Source of the DNA: JAJCZZ01 sp964569085
GTDB lineage: Bacteria > Gemmatimonadota > Gemmatimonadetes > Longimicrobiales > Gaopeijiaceae
DNA: 64,000 bases
Assembly (NCBI GenBank): GCA_964569085.1
Contig: CAZMTA010000014.1
Coordinates: 27,873 to 91,872, forward strand
Direction of reading: 5' to 3'
Each line of letters opens with the position of its first letter. The first letter of the stretch is position 1. The translations under genes were made by a program, and so were the position numbers. Shown in pieces: positions 44,878 to 53,650 of the stretch. The notes under the pieces were generated by a model. The model ran no database searches. It was not told the origin of the DNA and saw only the letters and a program-made list of their open reading frames with translations.

Positions 44878-46211
44878 GACGCCCCCTCGGCCGCCTTCTC
44901 GATGCGGTCGCGGATCCAGGACACGAGCTGGTCCGCCGCCACCCGCACCTGCTCCAGGGAGTCCCGGTCCCGCACCGTGACGGTCTGGTCCTCGGTGCTC
45001 TGCCCGTCCACGGTGATGCAGAAGGGCGTGCCCGCCTCGTCCTGGCGGCGGTACCGGCGCCCGATGGAGCCGGACTCGTCGTAGAACGACGGGATGGACG
45101 CGGCCCGGAGCCCGGTGTGGATGCGCTCGGCGATCTCGGGCATCCCGTCCTTCTTCACCAGCGGGAAGACGGCCGCCTTCAGCGGCGCGATGTGGGGCGC
45201 CAGGGCCAGGACCACCCGCTCCTCGCCGTCGACCTCCTCCTCCCGGTAGGCGTCGGCCAGCGCCACCAGCACCGTGCGGTCCACGCCCACCGCCGTCTCG
45301 ATGACGTACGGGACGAAGCGCTTGCCCGAGTGGGACTCGATGTACTCCAGCCGCTTGCCCGAGTGGTCCTGGTGACGGGAGAGGTCGAAGTCCGTGCGGT
45401 TGTGGATCCCCTCGAACTCCTTCCAGCCGAAGGGATACTCGTACTCGATGTCGACCGCGGTCTTGGCGTAGTGGGCCAGCTCGTCGGGGCCGTGGTCGTG
45501 GAAGCGCAGCTTCTCCCGGCGGATGCCCAGGGAGAGGTGCCAGTCCAGCCGGGCCTCCTTCCAGCGCTCGAACCACTCGTCGTCGGTGCCGGGCTCCACG
45601 AAGAACTGCATCTCCATCTGCTCGAACTCGCGGGTCCGGAAGATGAAGTTCCCCGGCGTGATCTCGTTCCGGAACGCCTTTCCGATCTGGGCGATGCCGA
45701 AGGGGACCTTCTGGCGGGCGGCCTGCTGCACGTTGAGGAAGTTCACGTACGAGCCCTGCGCGGTCTCCGGGCGCAGGTAGACGGTGTTGGCCGCCTCCTC
45801 CACCGGCCCCATGAACGTCTTGAACATGAGGTTGAACGAGCGGGGCTCGCCGAAGGTGTCCTTGCTCCCGCACACCGGGCACTGCCCGTCGGCGACGTCA
45901 GCCGAGTCCGCCCGGAATCGCCGGTTGCAGTTGGAGCACTCCACCAGCGGATCGGTGAAGCCGTCCACGTGCCCCGAGGCCTCCCACACCTTCGGGTGCA
46001 TGAGGATGGCGGCGTCGAGCCCCTCGATGTCGTCGCGCTGGTGCACCATGGCGCTCCACCAGCGCTCCTTGACGTTCCGCTTGAGCTCGACGCCCAGCGG
46101 CCCGTAGTCCCAGACGGAGCCCGTCCCTCCGTAGATCTCGGAGGACTGGAAGATGTAGCCCCGGCGCTTGGCCAGGGAGACGAGCTTGTCCATCACGTCG
46201 GCGTCAGCCAT
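44874..46211 (-). CDS. glyS: Glycyl-tRNA synthetase (dimeric alpha2 type)
   Basis: 445 residues. Class II motifs are present: motif 1 region ERWWSAMVHQRDDIEGLDAA, motif 2 FRTREFEQMEMQFFVEPG, motif 3 in VGVDRTVLVAL. A zinc-ribbon-like insertion (CSNCNRRFRAD...CPVCGS) is typical of the eukaryote/Thermus-like GlyRS. The anticodon-binding domain (VFPLVKKDGMPEIAERIHTG) closes the protein. It charges tRNA-Gly. ATG at 46211 has AAGGA just upstream. It heads the GlyRS-YtoQ-MscL-TPR operon. Confidence 0.95.
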   Translation of the reverse strand: MADADVMDKLVSLAKRRGYIFQSSEIYGGTGSVWDYGPLGVELKRNVKERWWSAMVHQRDDIEGLDAAILMHPKVWEASGHVDGFTDPLVECSNCNRRFRADSADVADGQCPVCGSKDTFGEPRSFNLMFKTFMGPVEEAANTVYLRPETAQGSYVNFLNVQQAARQKVPFGIAQIGKAFRNEITPGNFIFRTREFEQMEMQFFVEPGTDDEWFERWKEARLDWHLSLGIRREKLRFHDHGPDELAHYAKTAVDIEYEYPFGWKEFEGIHNRTDFDLSRHQDHSGKRLEYIESHSGKRFVPYVIETAVGVDRTVLVALADAYREEEVDGEERVVLALAPHIAPLKAAVFPLVKKDGMPEIAERIHTGLRAASIPSFYDESGSIGRRYRRQDEAGTPFCITVDGQSTEDQTVTVRDRDSLEQVRVAADQLVSWIRDRIEKAAEGAS

Positions 46212-46438
46212 GTATTCCTTCGGGTGTTGCGGGATTCGTGTCGGGCTCCGAGGGGTCCGGAAGGTACCCGGACGCGGCCGTCGGGATCAACGTCCCGGCA
46301 GCGCTCGCGGCCTCCGCCCGCCTCCCGCGCACCCCCCGCCTCCGGGGCGGGCGAACCCCCGGCCGCTCCGAGGGTACGAACCCGACAGCGATTCCAGGGC
46401 GGGGCCCGCCCCGTCCAGAACCCACATCCGGCACCGAC

Positions 46439-47029
46439 ATGCTCAACTTCACCGACCGCGCCCGGGACGTCGTCCGCTCCTTCCTCGACCAGAGCGGAGG
46501 CGAGCTCGAGGCGCTGCGCATCTCCACCCAGCCCGGAAGCCCCGTGGCGCCCCGCTTCGAGCTCACCCTGGTGGGGCTCGACGAGCGCTCCGAGAAGGAG
46601 CGGGAGCTGGACGGCGGCGGCTTCCCCGTCCTCGTCCAGGAGTCCGACGTGGAGCGCCTGGACGGCGCCACCGTCGACTACGTGGAACGGGTGAACGAGA
46701 GCGGGTTCGAGGTCCGCCCCGTCGCCAAGGCCAAGAAGGAGCGCACCCGCACCGAGCCCCAGGGCGAGCTGGCGGACAAGATCCGCGGCGTCCTGGACTC
46801 CCAGGTGAACCCGGCCATCGCCGCCCACGGCGGGTTCATCTCCCTGGTGGACCTGGACGACACCGAGGTCTACGTGGAGATGGGCGGAGGGTGCCAGGGG
46901 TGCGCGCTCTCCCGGATGACGCTCCGCCAGGGGGTGGAGCGGATGCTCCGCGAGGCGGTGCCCGAGCTCACCGCGGTCCACGACGTGACGGACCACGCCT
47001 CGGGGGACAACCCCTACTTCCAGCAGTAA
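46439..47029 (+). CDS. nfuA: NfuA-type Fe-S carrier protein
   Basis: 196 residues. The N-terminal half is a degenerate A-type (HesB-like) domain (LNFTDRARDVVRSFLDQSGG, ALRISTQPGSPVAP) without its Cys ligands. The C-terminal NifU domain has IRGVLDSQVNPAIAAHGGFI and the cluster motif GGGCQGCALSRMTL (CxxC). This domain order defines NfuA, which delivers 4Fe-4S clusters to client proteins. ATG at 46439; divergent from glyS. The downstream cyanophycinase-like gene begins 21 bases after its stop with a strong ribosome binding site. Confidence 0.92.
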   Translation: MLNFTDRARDVVRSFLDQSGGELEALRISTQPGSPVAPRFELTLVGLDERSEKERELDGGGFPVLVQESDVERLDGATVDYVERVNESGFEVRPVAKAKKERTRTEPQGELADKIRGVLDSQVNPAIAAHGGFISLVDLDDTEVYVEMGGGCQGCALSRMTLRQGVERMLREAVPELTAVHDVTDHASGDNPYFQQ

Positions 47030-47049
47030 CCTTCGGCAGGAGGGCCGCC

Positions 47050-47967
47050 ATCGGCACGACGCCTCGAGCTCCCGGAACCGTTCGGCACCACGCCGCGGCA
47101 CGGACGCGGCGTGTCCTCCCGGCGGCGCTCCTGTCGGTCCTCGCGCTTCTCGCGCTCCCGGGCCTGCCCGCCGACGCCACGGCCCAGCCCTGCCTCCGCC
47201 CCTGCGTCGGGCCCGCCCGCGGCGCGCTCCTGGCGGCCGGCGGAGGCTCCCTGGACATCGGGATCTACGAGCGCTTCCTGACGCTGGCCGGGGGCCCGGA
47301 CGCGCGCATCGTCCTGATCCCCACCGCCGGCACCCAGGACGGCTCCCACGACGCCTGGACCGCCCTCGAGCGGCTCCGGGACGTGGGCGCGCGTCGCATC
47401 GAGGTGCTCCACACCCGGAACCGGAAGGTGGCGGACCTCGGGGCGTTCGTCGGCCCGCTCCGGGAGGCCACCGGAGTCTGGATCTCCGGGGGCCACCAGT
47501 GGCGCCTGGCCGAGGTCTACCTGGACACCCGCACCCACCGGGAGCTCCAGGCCCTCCTCGACCGGGGAGGCGTGGTGGGGGGCAACTCCGCCGGGGCGTC
47601 CATGCTGGCCTCCTTCCTCGTCCGGGGCTCCCGCAGGGGGAACGACGTCGTGTCCGAGCCGGGCTCCGAGGAGGGCTTCGGCTTCCTCCGGAACGTCGCC
47701 ATCGACCAGCACCTCCTCGCCCGGGCCCGGGAGAACGACCTCCTGGAGCTCCTCCAGACCCATCCCCAGCTCCTGGGCATCGGGCTGGACGAGCGGGCCG
47801 CCCTGGTCGTGGTGGGTGACCTGGCCGAGGTGATCGGAGAGGAGCGGGTGGCCATCTACGACATCACGGACCCGCTCAGCCTCCTGCCGCTGCGCTGGCT
47901 GGCCCCGGGGGACGTCTACGACCTGGGGACCCGGAGCATGGTGCTCTCCACCGCCAGCCGACGCTGA
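47050..47967 (+). CDS. Secreted cyanophycinase-like S51 peptidase
   Basis: About 305 residues. After a signal peptide (RTRRVLPAALLSVLALLALP, cleaved near TAQ) the S51 fold is clear: ALLAAGGGSLDIG, IVLIPTAGTQDGS, WISGGHQWRLAEV, and the nucleophile Ser in GGVVGGNSAGASML, with VRGSRRGNDVV after it. Cyanophycinases cleave beta-Asp-Arg dipeptides; other members are Asp dipeptidases. Start is unusual: a perfect AGGAGG at 47038-47043 points with six-base spacing to an ATC at 47050, and no ATG, GTG or TTG exists in frame before the signal peptide. Confidence 0.8.
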   Translation: MGTTPRAPGTVRHHAAARTRRVLPAALLSVLALLALPGLPADATAQPCLRPCVGPARGALLAAGGGSLDIGIYERFLTLAGGPDARIVLIPTAGTQDGSHDAWTALERLRDVGARRIEVLHTRNRKVADLGAFVGPLREATGVWISGGHQWRLAEVYLDTRTHRELQALLDRGGVVGGNSAGASMLASFLVRGSRRGNDVVSEPGSEEGFGFLRNVAIDQHLLARARENDLLELLQTHPQLLGIGLDERAALVVVGDLAEVIGEERVAIYDITDPLSLLPLRWLAPGDVYDLGTRSMVLSTASRR

Positions 47968-47975
47968 GGAGGGCC

Positions 47976-48003
47976 CCGCGCCGGCTATTCGAAGCCGGCG
48001 CGG
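47976..48003. terminator. Bidirectional hairpin between convergent genes
   Basis: CCGCGCCGGC (47976-47985) pairs perfectly with GCCGGCGCGG (47994-48003) across an eight-base loop. It starts nine bases past the cyanophycinase-like stop and includes the stop codon of the convergent gene. Confidence 0.7.
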
Positions 48004-49715
48004 CGGATGCGGTCGAAGAGGACGGCCGTGAGGCGCTCCGTGGTGACCCGGTCCAGGGTGCCGAGGCGGTCCAGCGCCGCCGTGATGGCGTCCACCCGGT
48101 CCCACATCTCGTTCCCCAGGGCGCGGCTGGAGGGGACGGCCTCGAGGACGGGGTCCGCCGAGACGCCGCCCGCGGCGGGGTCGTAGGCGATCTCCGCCTC
48201 GTTCTGGAGCAGGAACTCGTGGAGCTCCAGGGCGGCGCGGACCAGGTCGTCCATCTGGGCGTAGACCTCGAAGCGGGCCTCCCGGGTGGCCAGGAAGCCC
48301 GAGTCCGCCCGCTCCAGGAGGATGGCCGCCGTGTCCCCGGCGATCCCCGCCCCGGCCAGCGCCTCCTCGTACTCCTCGTGGAAGATCCGGGTGTCGGCGT
48401 CCGCCACACGGCCCACGAACGACTCGATCCCCACCCAGTAGTCCCGGATGTCGGAGAAATCGCTGGCGTTGGCCAGGTAGACGCCGGAGAGCCAGTCGTC
48501 CCGGGGCTCCACCGGGAGGTCCGCCTCCTCGGCCAGCGCCGCCAGGCGCTCCACGGTTCCGGCCAGCGCCTCCTCCCCCAGGTCGCGCATGACCGGGAGG
48601 AGCTCCGCCGGGATCTCCGGAATGGTCACCGGAGGGAGGGCCACCACCTCCGGCTCCCCGCTCTCCGCGGAGCCCAGGGCCTGCCATCCGAACCACCCGC
48701 CCACGGCCACGACGGCCACCACGCCCAGCCCGACCAGGGGCCCCACCAGGGACCGCTCCTTCTTCCGCTGGGGCGGGGAGGGACGGCTGGTGGAGTGCCG
48801 GCGGGGGGCGTCGGCGGGATCCATGGCCGCCGGCTCCCGGGCCGGAGCGCGATCGGCCGCCTCGGCGGGCTCCGCGTCGTCGTCCATGGAGAAGTCCATG
48901 GCGCCCTCGTCTCCGCCGGGACCGTCCTGCTCCATCCAGGCGGGGGGCGAGTCGCTCGAGAACTCGGACATGGGCTGCTCGAGCTCCAGGCCCCCGGAGG
49001 CGTCGTCGAGGCCGGAGAAATCCCCGTCCTGGTCGCTGAGCGGCTCCTCCATGAGCATGCCGCCCCCGAAGTCCATGGCGGGCTCCCCGGCCTCCGCCGG
49101 ATCCTCCGCCTCCTCCCCCGCCCCGTCGTCCTCCTCCGTGGCCTCGAGCTCCAGGGCGTCCATGCCGCCGAAGTCGAAGGTGGCGTCGTCGGCCTCGTCT
49201 CCCCCCTCGTCCGTGGCGGGGCCGTCGTCGGCCAGGTCGAAGGCCGGGACCTCGTCGGCCGCGTCGTCGACCAGCCCGAACTCCATGGGTCCCTCGTCCG
49301 GCGCCTGGGGCGCGGGGTCCACCGGCTCCGCGGCGCCCTCGTCGGTGAGCGTCAGGTCGAAGCCCAGGTCGTCCCCACCCCCGGCCGGGGTCTGCGGCTC
49401 CGCGGGCTCCCCGGCTCCCGATTCCGCCGGCTCCGCCCCGGCGGGGCCGGCCGGCGCGTCGGCCTCGTCTCCGGCGGCCTCGTCGGCGCCGGACAGGGGC
49501 GCGGGCGGGGGCGGGGCCACGAAGCCGTCGTCCCCCGTCTGCCGGGAGAGGGTGTGGAAGATCTCGTGGGACTGGGCCGGCCCCCACCGCTCCGCCTGGG
49601 CGTCGTACAGCTCGGTGTCCGGACCGATGGCCCCGAGCTCGATGCGTAGGGCGAGGGCGTCCACGCTGGGAATCGTGACCTCGTTGCCCTGGGAATCGAT
49701 GTAGGCGAAGCGCAT
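47985..49715 (-). CDS. GYF_2-like domain protein with long acidic linker, one membrane span and C-terminal helical domain
   Basis: 576 residues. The N-terminal 60 residues (MRFAYIDSQGNEVTIPSVDA, LGAIGPDTELYDAQAERWGP) match the GYF_2/DUF4339 fold. Residues about 70-300 are an extremely acidic Ala/Asp/Glu/Pro linker. A single span (about 324-345, LVGPLVGLGVVAVVAVGGWFGW) leads to a periplasmic helical domain of about 220 residues. The orientation puts the GYF domain in the cytoplasm. Function unknown; it could tether cytoplasmic proline-rich partners to the envelope. Confidence 0.7.
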   Translation of the reverse strand: MRFAYIDSQGNEVTIPSVDALALRIELGAIGPDTELYDAQAERWGPAQSHEIFHTLSRQTGDDGFVAPPPPAPLSGADEAAGDEADAPAGPAGAEPAESGAGEPAEPQTPAGGGDDLGFDLTLTDEGAAEPVDPAPQAPDEGPMEFGLVDDAADEVPAFDLADDGPATDEGGDEADDATFDFGGMDALELEATEEDDGAGEEAEDPAEAGEPAMDFGGGMLMEEPLSDQDGDFSGLDDASGGLELEQPMSEFSSDSPPAWMEQDGPGGDEGAMDFSMDDDAEPAEAADRAPAREPAAMDPADAPRRHSTSRPSPPQRKKERSLVGPLVGLGVVAVVAVGGWFGWQALGSAESGEPEVVALPPVTIPEIPAELLPVMRDLGEEALAGTVERLAALAEEADLPVEPRDDWLSGVYLANASDFSDIRDYWVGIESFVGRVADADTRIFHEEYEEALAGAGIAGDTAAILLERADSGFLATREARFEVYAQMDDLVRAALELHEFLLQNEAEIAYDPAAGGVSADPVLEAVPSSRALGNEMWDRVDAITAALDRLGTLDRVTTERLTAVLFDRIRRAGFE

Positions 49716-49825
49716 CGGGTGGGGTCCGGGAGTGGAGGCGGGGCGCCGGGAGGACGTGAACGGACTAGTCTACATGCATCCCCCGCCCCGGGCCACCGCG
49801 GCCGACCCGCCGGCGCCGGGCCCGC

Positions 49826-50290
49826 TCAGGCCTCGATCCGACCCCGGACGCGGAGGAGCCATCCCATGCACCGGTGCAGCGGATCCACCGGTGGGACGAA
49901 CATCAGGGGGCACCCGCCCACGATGGGCTCGAGGCCCGCGGTTCGGGCACGCTCCACCGCGTCCGCCGGCACGCTCCCCTGGCCGAACGAGCGGTGGATC
50001 CACACGTGGCGGACCCCCAGGCGCAGACAGGCGTCGAGGACCTCGGCGGTGCCCTCCGGGGGGGTGGCGGCCAGGACGGCGTCGACGGGCGCGGGCAGGG
50101 ACTCGAGGTCGGGATGGCAGGGGTCCCCCTCCACCTCCCGGGCGGCGGGGTTCACGGCCACCACGTCGTAGCCCGCGTCGCGGAGCCGTCGGTAGATGTG
50201 GTTCGCCGGGATGTCCCCGTGGCGGGAGACTCCGGTCACGGCGATCCGACGCTCCTCCAGGAAGCGCTCGATGCGCTGGCGCACGTCCAC
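49826..50290 (-). CDS. CoA-binding domain protein
   Basis: 154 residues. A Rossmann-like CoA-binding domain (FLEERRIAVTGVSRHGDIPA, AGYDVVAVNPAAREVEGD, VDAVLAATPPEGTAEVLDAC, GVRHVWIHRSFGQGS) covers nearly the whole protein, as in YccU/CoA_binding_2 proteins. These resemble the CoA-binding part of succinyl-CoA ligases but lack the ligase domains; their role is poorly known. GTG start at 50290 has GGAGG about 11 bases upstream. Cytoplasmic. Confidence 0.87.
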   Translation of the reverse strand: MDVRQRIERFLEERRIAVTGVSRHGDIPANHIYRRLRDAGYDVVAVNPAAREVEGDPCHPDLESLPAPVDAVLAATPPEGTAEVLDACLRLGVRHVWIHRSFGQGSVPADAVERARTAGLEPIVGGCPLMFVPPVDPLHRCMGWLLRVRGRIEA

Positions 50291-50436
50291 GGCTGCTTCG
50301 TCCTCCTCGCCTTCCCGCCCCCGACCGGAATATACCCGCCGCCCTCCCCCGCCGGGATCCCCGCCGCTGGCCTCGAGACCGGGGCGGGAGGGCGTCCCCG
50401 GCCCGCTCCCGCGCCTCCCTCACCCCGGGAGGGCGC

Positions 50437-50736
50437 TCACCAGGCGAGGCCCAGGATCACGGCGTTCAGGAAGTGCTCGTCCCGCTCGGCGGCCAGGCGC
50501 ATGAGGGACGCCAGCTCGTCCTGGTCGAGCCAGATCCCGCCGCACTCGGGGCACCGGTCGATGAGGAGGTTGTGGAGGACCTCCTTCCTCATGCCGGTCC
50601 CGTCCACGGGACAGGTGCGGGTGTCCTCGGCCTTGCGGTGCACGAGCTCGCCGCACGGATCGCAGGTGGGCAGCCCGTCGACGACGCCCGACGCCGGGCG
50701 CTCCCGGCAGCGGGCACAGAGCTTCTCCTCGCTCAC
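50437..50736 (-). CDS. Zinc-ribbon (zf-TFIIB-like) protein
   Basis: 99 residues. Four CxxC-type pairs: CARC, CDPC, a lone CPVDGT, and CPECGGIWLDQDEL, the last matching zf-TFIIB. The C-terminus is helical (LASLMRLAAERDEHFLNAVI). Such proteins may bind nucleic acid or act as small chaperone-like factors; no function is established. GTG start at 50736 has AGGAGG four to five bases upstream. Confidence 0.75.
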   Translation of the reverse strand: MSEEKLCARCRERPASGVVDGLPTCDPCGELVHRKAEDTRTCPVDGTGMRKEVLHNLLIDRCPECGGIWLDQDELASLMRLAAERDEHFLNAVILGLAW

Positions 50737-50830
50737 ACGTCCTCCTGACGCGGCCTTCCGGGGCCGGGCCCCGGCGCCCCCCCTCCGCGTCGGGGCGGGT
50801 CGGTGGCGGGGGCCTGGGCGGCCCCCGGGG

Positions 50831-52147
50831 TCATCGGATGAGAAGAATGCGGTCCGCCGGGGGATAAAGCCACTCCACCCCCCGCTCCGTGACCACCGCG
50901 TCGTCCTCCAGGGGGATGCGGACCTTGGCTCCGCCCCACCCGGGGTGGGCCGTGTAGGCGAACAGCTCCACGGAGATCAGGGTGCCGGGGCGCAGCTCGT
51001 AGCCCTGGCGCACCGGGTTGAACCAGGCCAGCGAGGGGCCGACGCCGTGGCCCCAGTTCCCCACCGAATGGGGCCCGAGGTTCACGTCGGTGGTGGCGGG
51101 ATCGTCGGAGGGCTGGTTGAAGGGGACCCGACGGAAGCCGGCCTCCTCCAGGGCGGTCCAGGTCCGCTCCACCGCCTCCAGCGCCGTGGGCGCCGGCCGG
51201 ATCGTCCGCTTCATCACGTCCCGGACCTCCAGGGCGCGGGCGTAGGCGTTGCGGATCCCCTCGGGCGGGGCGGTCTCCCCGTCACGGAGCACGTAGCCCA
51301 CCCGCTTCATGTCGGTGTAGAAGTCGAGGAAGCCCACGCCCCAGTCGATCATGAGGAGGTCGCCGGGCATGATGATCCGGTCGGTGGAGACCGCCTCGAC
51401 GCCCTCGGGTCCGGTGATGTAGACGGACGGCATGTCGAAGGAGGACTCGAGCCCCCGGGCCAGGAGCTGGTCCCGCATCCACCACGCCACGTCCTCCAGC
51501 GTGGTGATCCCCGGGGTGATCACCTCGTTGGAGAAGGCCCGGTCGGCGATCTCCCGGCTCATCTCCCCGGCCTCGGCGAAGGCCGCCAGCTCCACCGCCG
51601 TCCGGGTGGAGCGGAAGTCGGAGACGAGCTTCTCGGCCGACACGAGGCGGTCCGAGTACGGAGCGCCCAGGACCTCCCGGAGATGGCGCCAGGCCGTGTG
51701 GGAGAGCCCGTCGGCCCCGCCGATGGCGTCGGCCATGTTCACGGCGATGGTGCGCGGATCCCTCTCCCGGACCCACTCCGTCAGCTCGCCGGGCGACCCG
51801 AAGTGGTCGTACACGCCGCACCGCTCGGGCCCGTAGCCGCCCACGCCGAAGACGGCGCGCTCCACCCGGTCCGGCCGGCGTGTGAACACCCAGTAGCCCC
51901 ACGCGCCCACGTAGCCCCGGCCCAGCGCCTCCCAGAGCGGGTCCAGGTCCCCCTCGCGCATGACCACGATCCACATGTCCGCGTCGTTGTCCGCCATGGC
52001 CCCGGGGAGCACCAGGTCGAACTTCTCCTGCCGGATCAGGCAGGCGCGCTCGTACCGGCGGCGGGCCTCCTGGGCCTCGCCGGGCGTGGGCACGGCCGGG
52101 AGGAGCAGGAGCGCGACGAGGGCAGCCATGAGGAGGCGTCGGGGCAT
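50831..52147 (-). CDS. Secreted M24-family metallopeptidase
   Basis: 438 residues. A signal peptide (MPRRLLMAALVALLLLPAVP, cleaved near GEAQ) makes it extracytoplasmic, unusual for M24 peptidases. The creatinase-like N-domain begins at ERACLIRQEKFDLVLPGAM. Catalytic ligands are all visible: Asp in MIDWGVGF and DFYTDMKRVGY, His in WGHGVGPSLAW, Glu in ISVELFAY and IPLEDDAVVTERG. It is a second M24 enzyme, not closely similar to the one at 25-26 kb. ATG at 52147. Confidence 0.87.
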   Translation of the reverse strand: MPRRLLMAALVALLLLPAVPTPGEAQEARRRYERACLIRQEKFDLVLPGAMADNDADMWIVVMREGDLDPLWEALGRGYVGAWGYWVFTRRPDRVERAVFGVGGYGPERCGVYDHFGSPGELTEWVRERDPRTIAVNMADAIGGADGLSHTAWRHLREVLGAPYSDRLVSAEKLVSDFRSTRTAVELAAFAEAGEMSREIADRAFSNEVITPGITTLEDVAWWMRDQLLARGLESSFDMPSVYITGPEGVEAVSTDRIIMPGDLLMIDWGVGFLDFYTDMKRVGYVLRDGETAPPEGIRNAYARALEVRDVMKRTIRPAPTALEAVERTWTALEEAGFRRVPFNQPSDDPATTDVNLGPHSVGNWGHGVGPSLAWFNPVRQGYELRPGTLISVELFAYTAHPGWGGAKVRIPLEDDAVVTERGVEWLYPPADRILLIR

Positions 52148-52294
52148 GCGGAGCTCCGGAGAGGGAGAGGAAGGACCGGGCCGGCAATCTGCGGCGGCGC
52201 CCCCCGCGCCGACAGCCGCCCCTGTCACATCTCCCGGGTCCGGCTCGTTCTCCCTGCCGACACGACCTCGGAAGCGCGAGGCGGGTAGAACGTC

Positions 52295-52322
52295 GCAACG
52301 CCCGCGAGGTCCCACTCACGTC
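52295..52322 (+). promoter_or_regulatory. Putative ECF-type promoter of the sigma/anti-sigma/TonB operon
   Basis: GCAAC at 52295-52299 and CGTC at 52319-52322 resemble the CAAC...GTC pairs ahead of the other two ECF genes. The TTG start at 52335 lies 12 bases after the -10 element, so the message would have almost no leader. Confidence 0.4.
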
Positions 52323-52334
52323 TTCGCACCTTCC

Positions 52335-52841
52335 TTGGACTTCGACGCAACCTTCGATGCGCAGTATCCGTCGCTCGTGCGCTACTGCCACCGGCTGACC
52401 GGTGACCAGGACGCCGCGGAGGACGTGGCCCAGGAGTCCCTGGTCCGCCTCTTCCAGCACGAGGTGGAGGGGCCGGAGCCCGCGGTGCGGGCCTGGCTCT
52501 TCAAGACGGCCACGCATCTCATACGGGACCGATACCGCGTGGACGAGAACCGCAGGCGGCTGCTCCAGGAGAATCCGGTGACCCCCTCCGCCCCCGACGG
52601 GCCGGAGCGACGGCTCGACCGCGCCGAGGACCAGGCCCGTGCCCGGGCCGCGCTGGACCGGCTCCCCGAACGGGACCGGGAGATCCTCCTCATGCGCTAC
52701 GAGGGGTTCAGCTACAAGGAGATCGCCCGCGCGGTGGAGGTGGCCCACACCTCGGTGGGCACCCTCCTGGCCCGGGCGGAGAAGCGCTTCGTGGACGCCC
52801 TGGGCGGACCCGGGACCCCGTCCGCCGGGGAGGCCTCGTGA
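52335..52841 (+). CDS. ECF RNA polymerase sigma factor
   Basis: 168 residues. Region 2: FDAQYPSLVRYCHRLTGDQD, AAEDVAQESLVRLFQHEV, AVRAWLFKTATHLIRDRYR. Region 4: LPERDREILLMRYEGFSYKE with the helix-turn-helix IARAVEVAHTSVGTLLARAE. The TTG at 52335 is the only in-frame start close to region 2; no Shine-Dalgarno is seen and a putative promoter lies just upstream. Stop overlaps the anti-sigma gene by GTGA. Confidence 0.88.
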   Translation: MDFDATFDAQYPSLVRYCHRLTGDQDAAEDVAQESLVRLFQHEVEGPEPAVRAWLFKTATHLIRDRYRVDENRRRLLQENPVTPSAPDGPERRLDRAEDQARARAALDRLPERDREILLMRYEGFSYKEIARAVEVAHTSVGTLLARAEKRFVDALGGPGTPSAGEAS

Positions 52842-53650
52842 CCCACCTCACCGCCGCCGAGATCCTGGCCCTCCGCGACGGCGAGGCCGGCGCCCGGACC
52901 GACGACCACCGTCGTCACCTGGACGCCTGCCCCGACTGCCGGGAGGCCGTGGACGCCGCGCGCTTCCGGGCCCGCCGCGTGGAGGGGGCGCTGCCTCCCG
53001 GTCCGGAGCTGACCCCGACCGGGCTCGACGCGGCCCGGGACCGGATCCGGGCCCGCCTCCCCGCCGCGGGCGGAAGCGCTCGGGGGACCGCGGGCGTACC
53101 GGTCGAGTCCGCCCGCCGGGCCCGGCGCGGGTCCCCGTGGGGCGGCGTCGGCGCCCTGGCCCGGGCCGCCGGCCTGGTGCTCCTGGTGGCGGGCGGTGCG
53201 GCGGCGTTCCCGGGCTCCCCGGTGCGGAGCTGGATCGAGGCCCGTCTGGGGGAGCCGACCACCGCGGCCCGCCCCGCCGAGGAGGCCCGGGAAGCCGCCG
53301 CCCTCGCCCCGCCGGCGGAGATCGGGGTCCGCCTCACGGTCACCTCGGGCCCGGTGGAGGTGAGCCTGAGCGGGATCGCCCCCGGCGACCGGGTGACCGT
53401 GGAGCGCGCCGACGGCCCGGAGCTGGCGGTCTTCGCCCCCGACGGGAGCCGCTTCCGCTCCGCCGACGGCCGGGTCGACGCCGAGGCCGCCGGGGGCCCG
53501 GTCCGGGTGCGTCTCCCTTCGGGCGTCACCCCCGTCACCCTCCGGGTGGACGGGCGGGTCTGGCTGAGGTGGACCGATGGCGAAAGCGAGACGCCCGGCC
53601 CCCTCGTGGAGCGCGACGGCGGTCGCCTCGTCTTCGAGGTTCCCCGATGA
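52838..53650 (+). CDS. Zinc-finger anti-sigma factor with periplasmic beta domain
   Basis: 270 residues. The ZAS motif HLDACPDC (HxxxCxxC, about residues 27-34) binds the sigma. One span (about residues 106-126, ALARAAGLVLLVAGGAAAFP) is followed by a periplasmic region of beta character (IGVRLTVTSGPVEVSLSGIA, VRVRLPSGVTPVTLRVDGRV). GTG start within GTGA of the sigma stop; its own stop is within ATGA of the receptor start, so sigma, anti-sigma and TonB receptor are one translational unit. Confidence 0.85.
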   Translation: MTHLTAAEILALRDGEAGARTDDHRRHLDACPDCREAVDAARFRARRVEGALPPGPELTPTGLDAARDRIRARLPAAGGSARGTAGVPVESARRARRGSPWGGVGALARAAGLVLLVAGGAAAFPGSPVRSWIEARLGEPTTAARPAEEAREAAALAPPAEIGVRLTVTSGPVEVSLSGIAPGDRVTVERADGPELAVFAPDGSRFRSADGRVDAEAAGGPVRVRLPSGVTPVTLRVDGRVWLRWTDGESETPGPLVERDGGRLVFEVPR

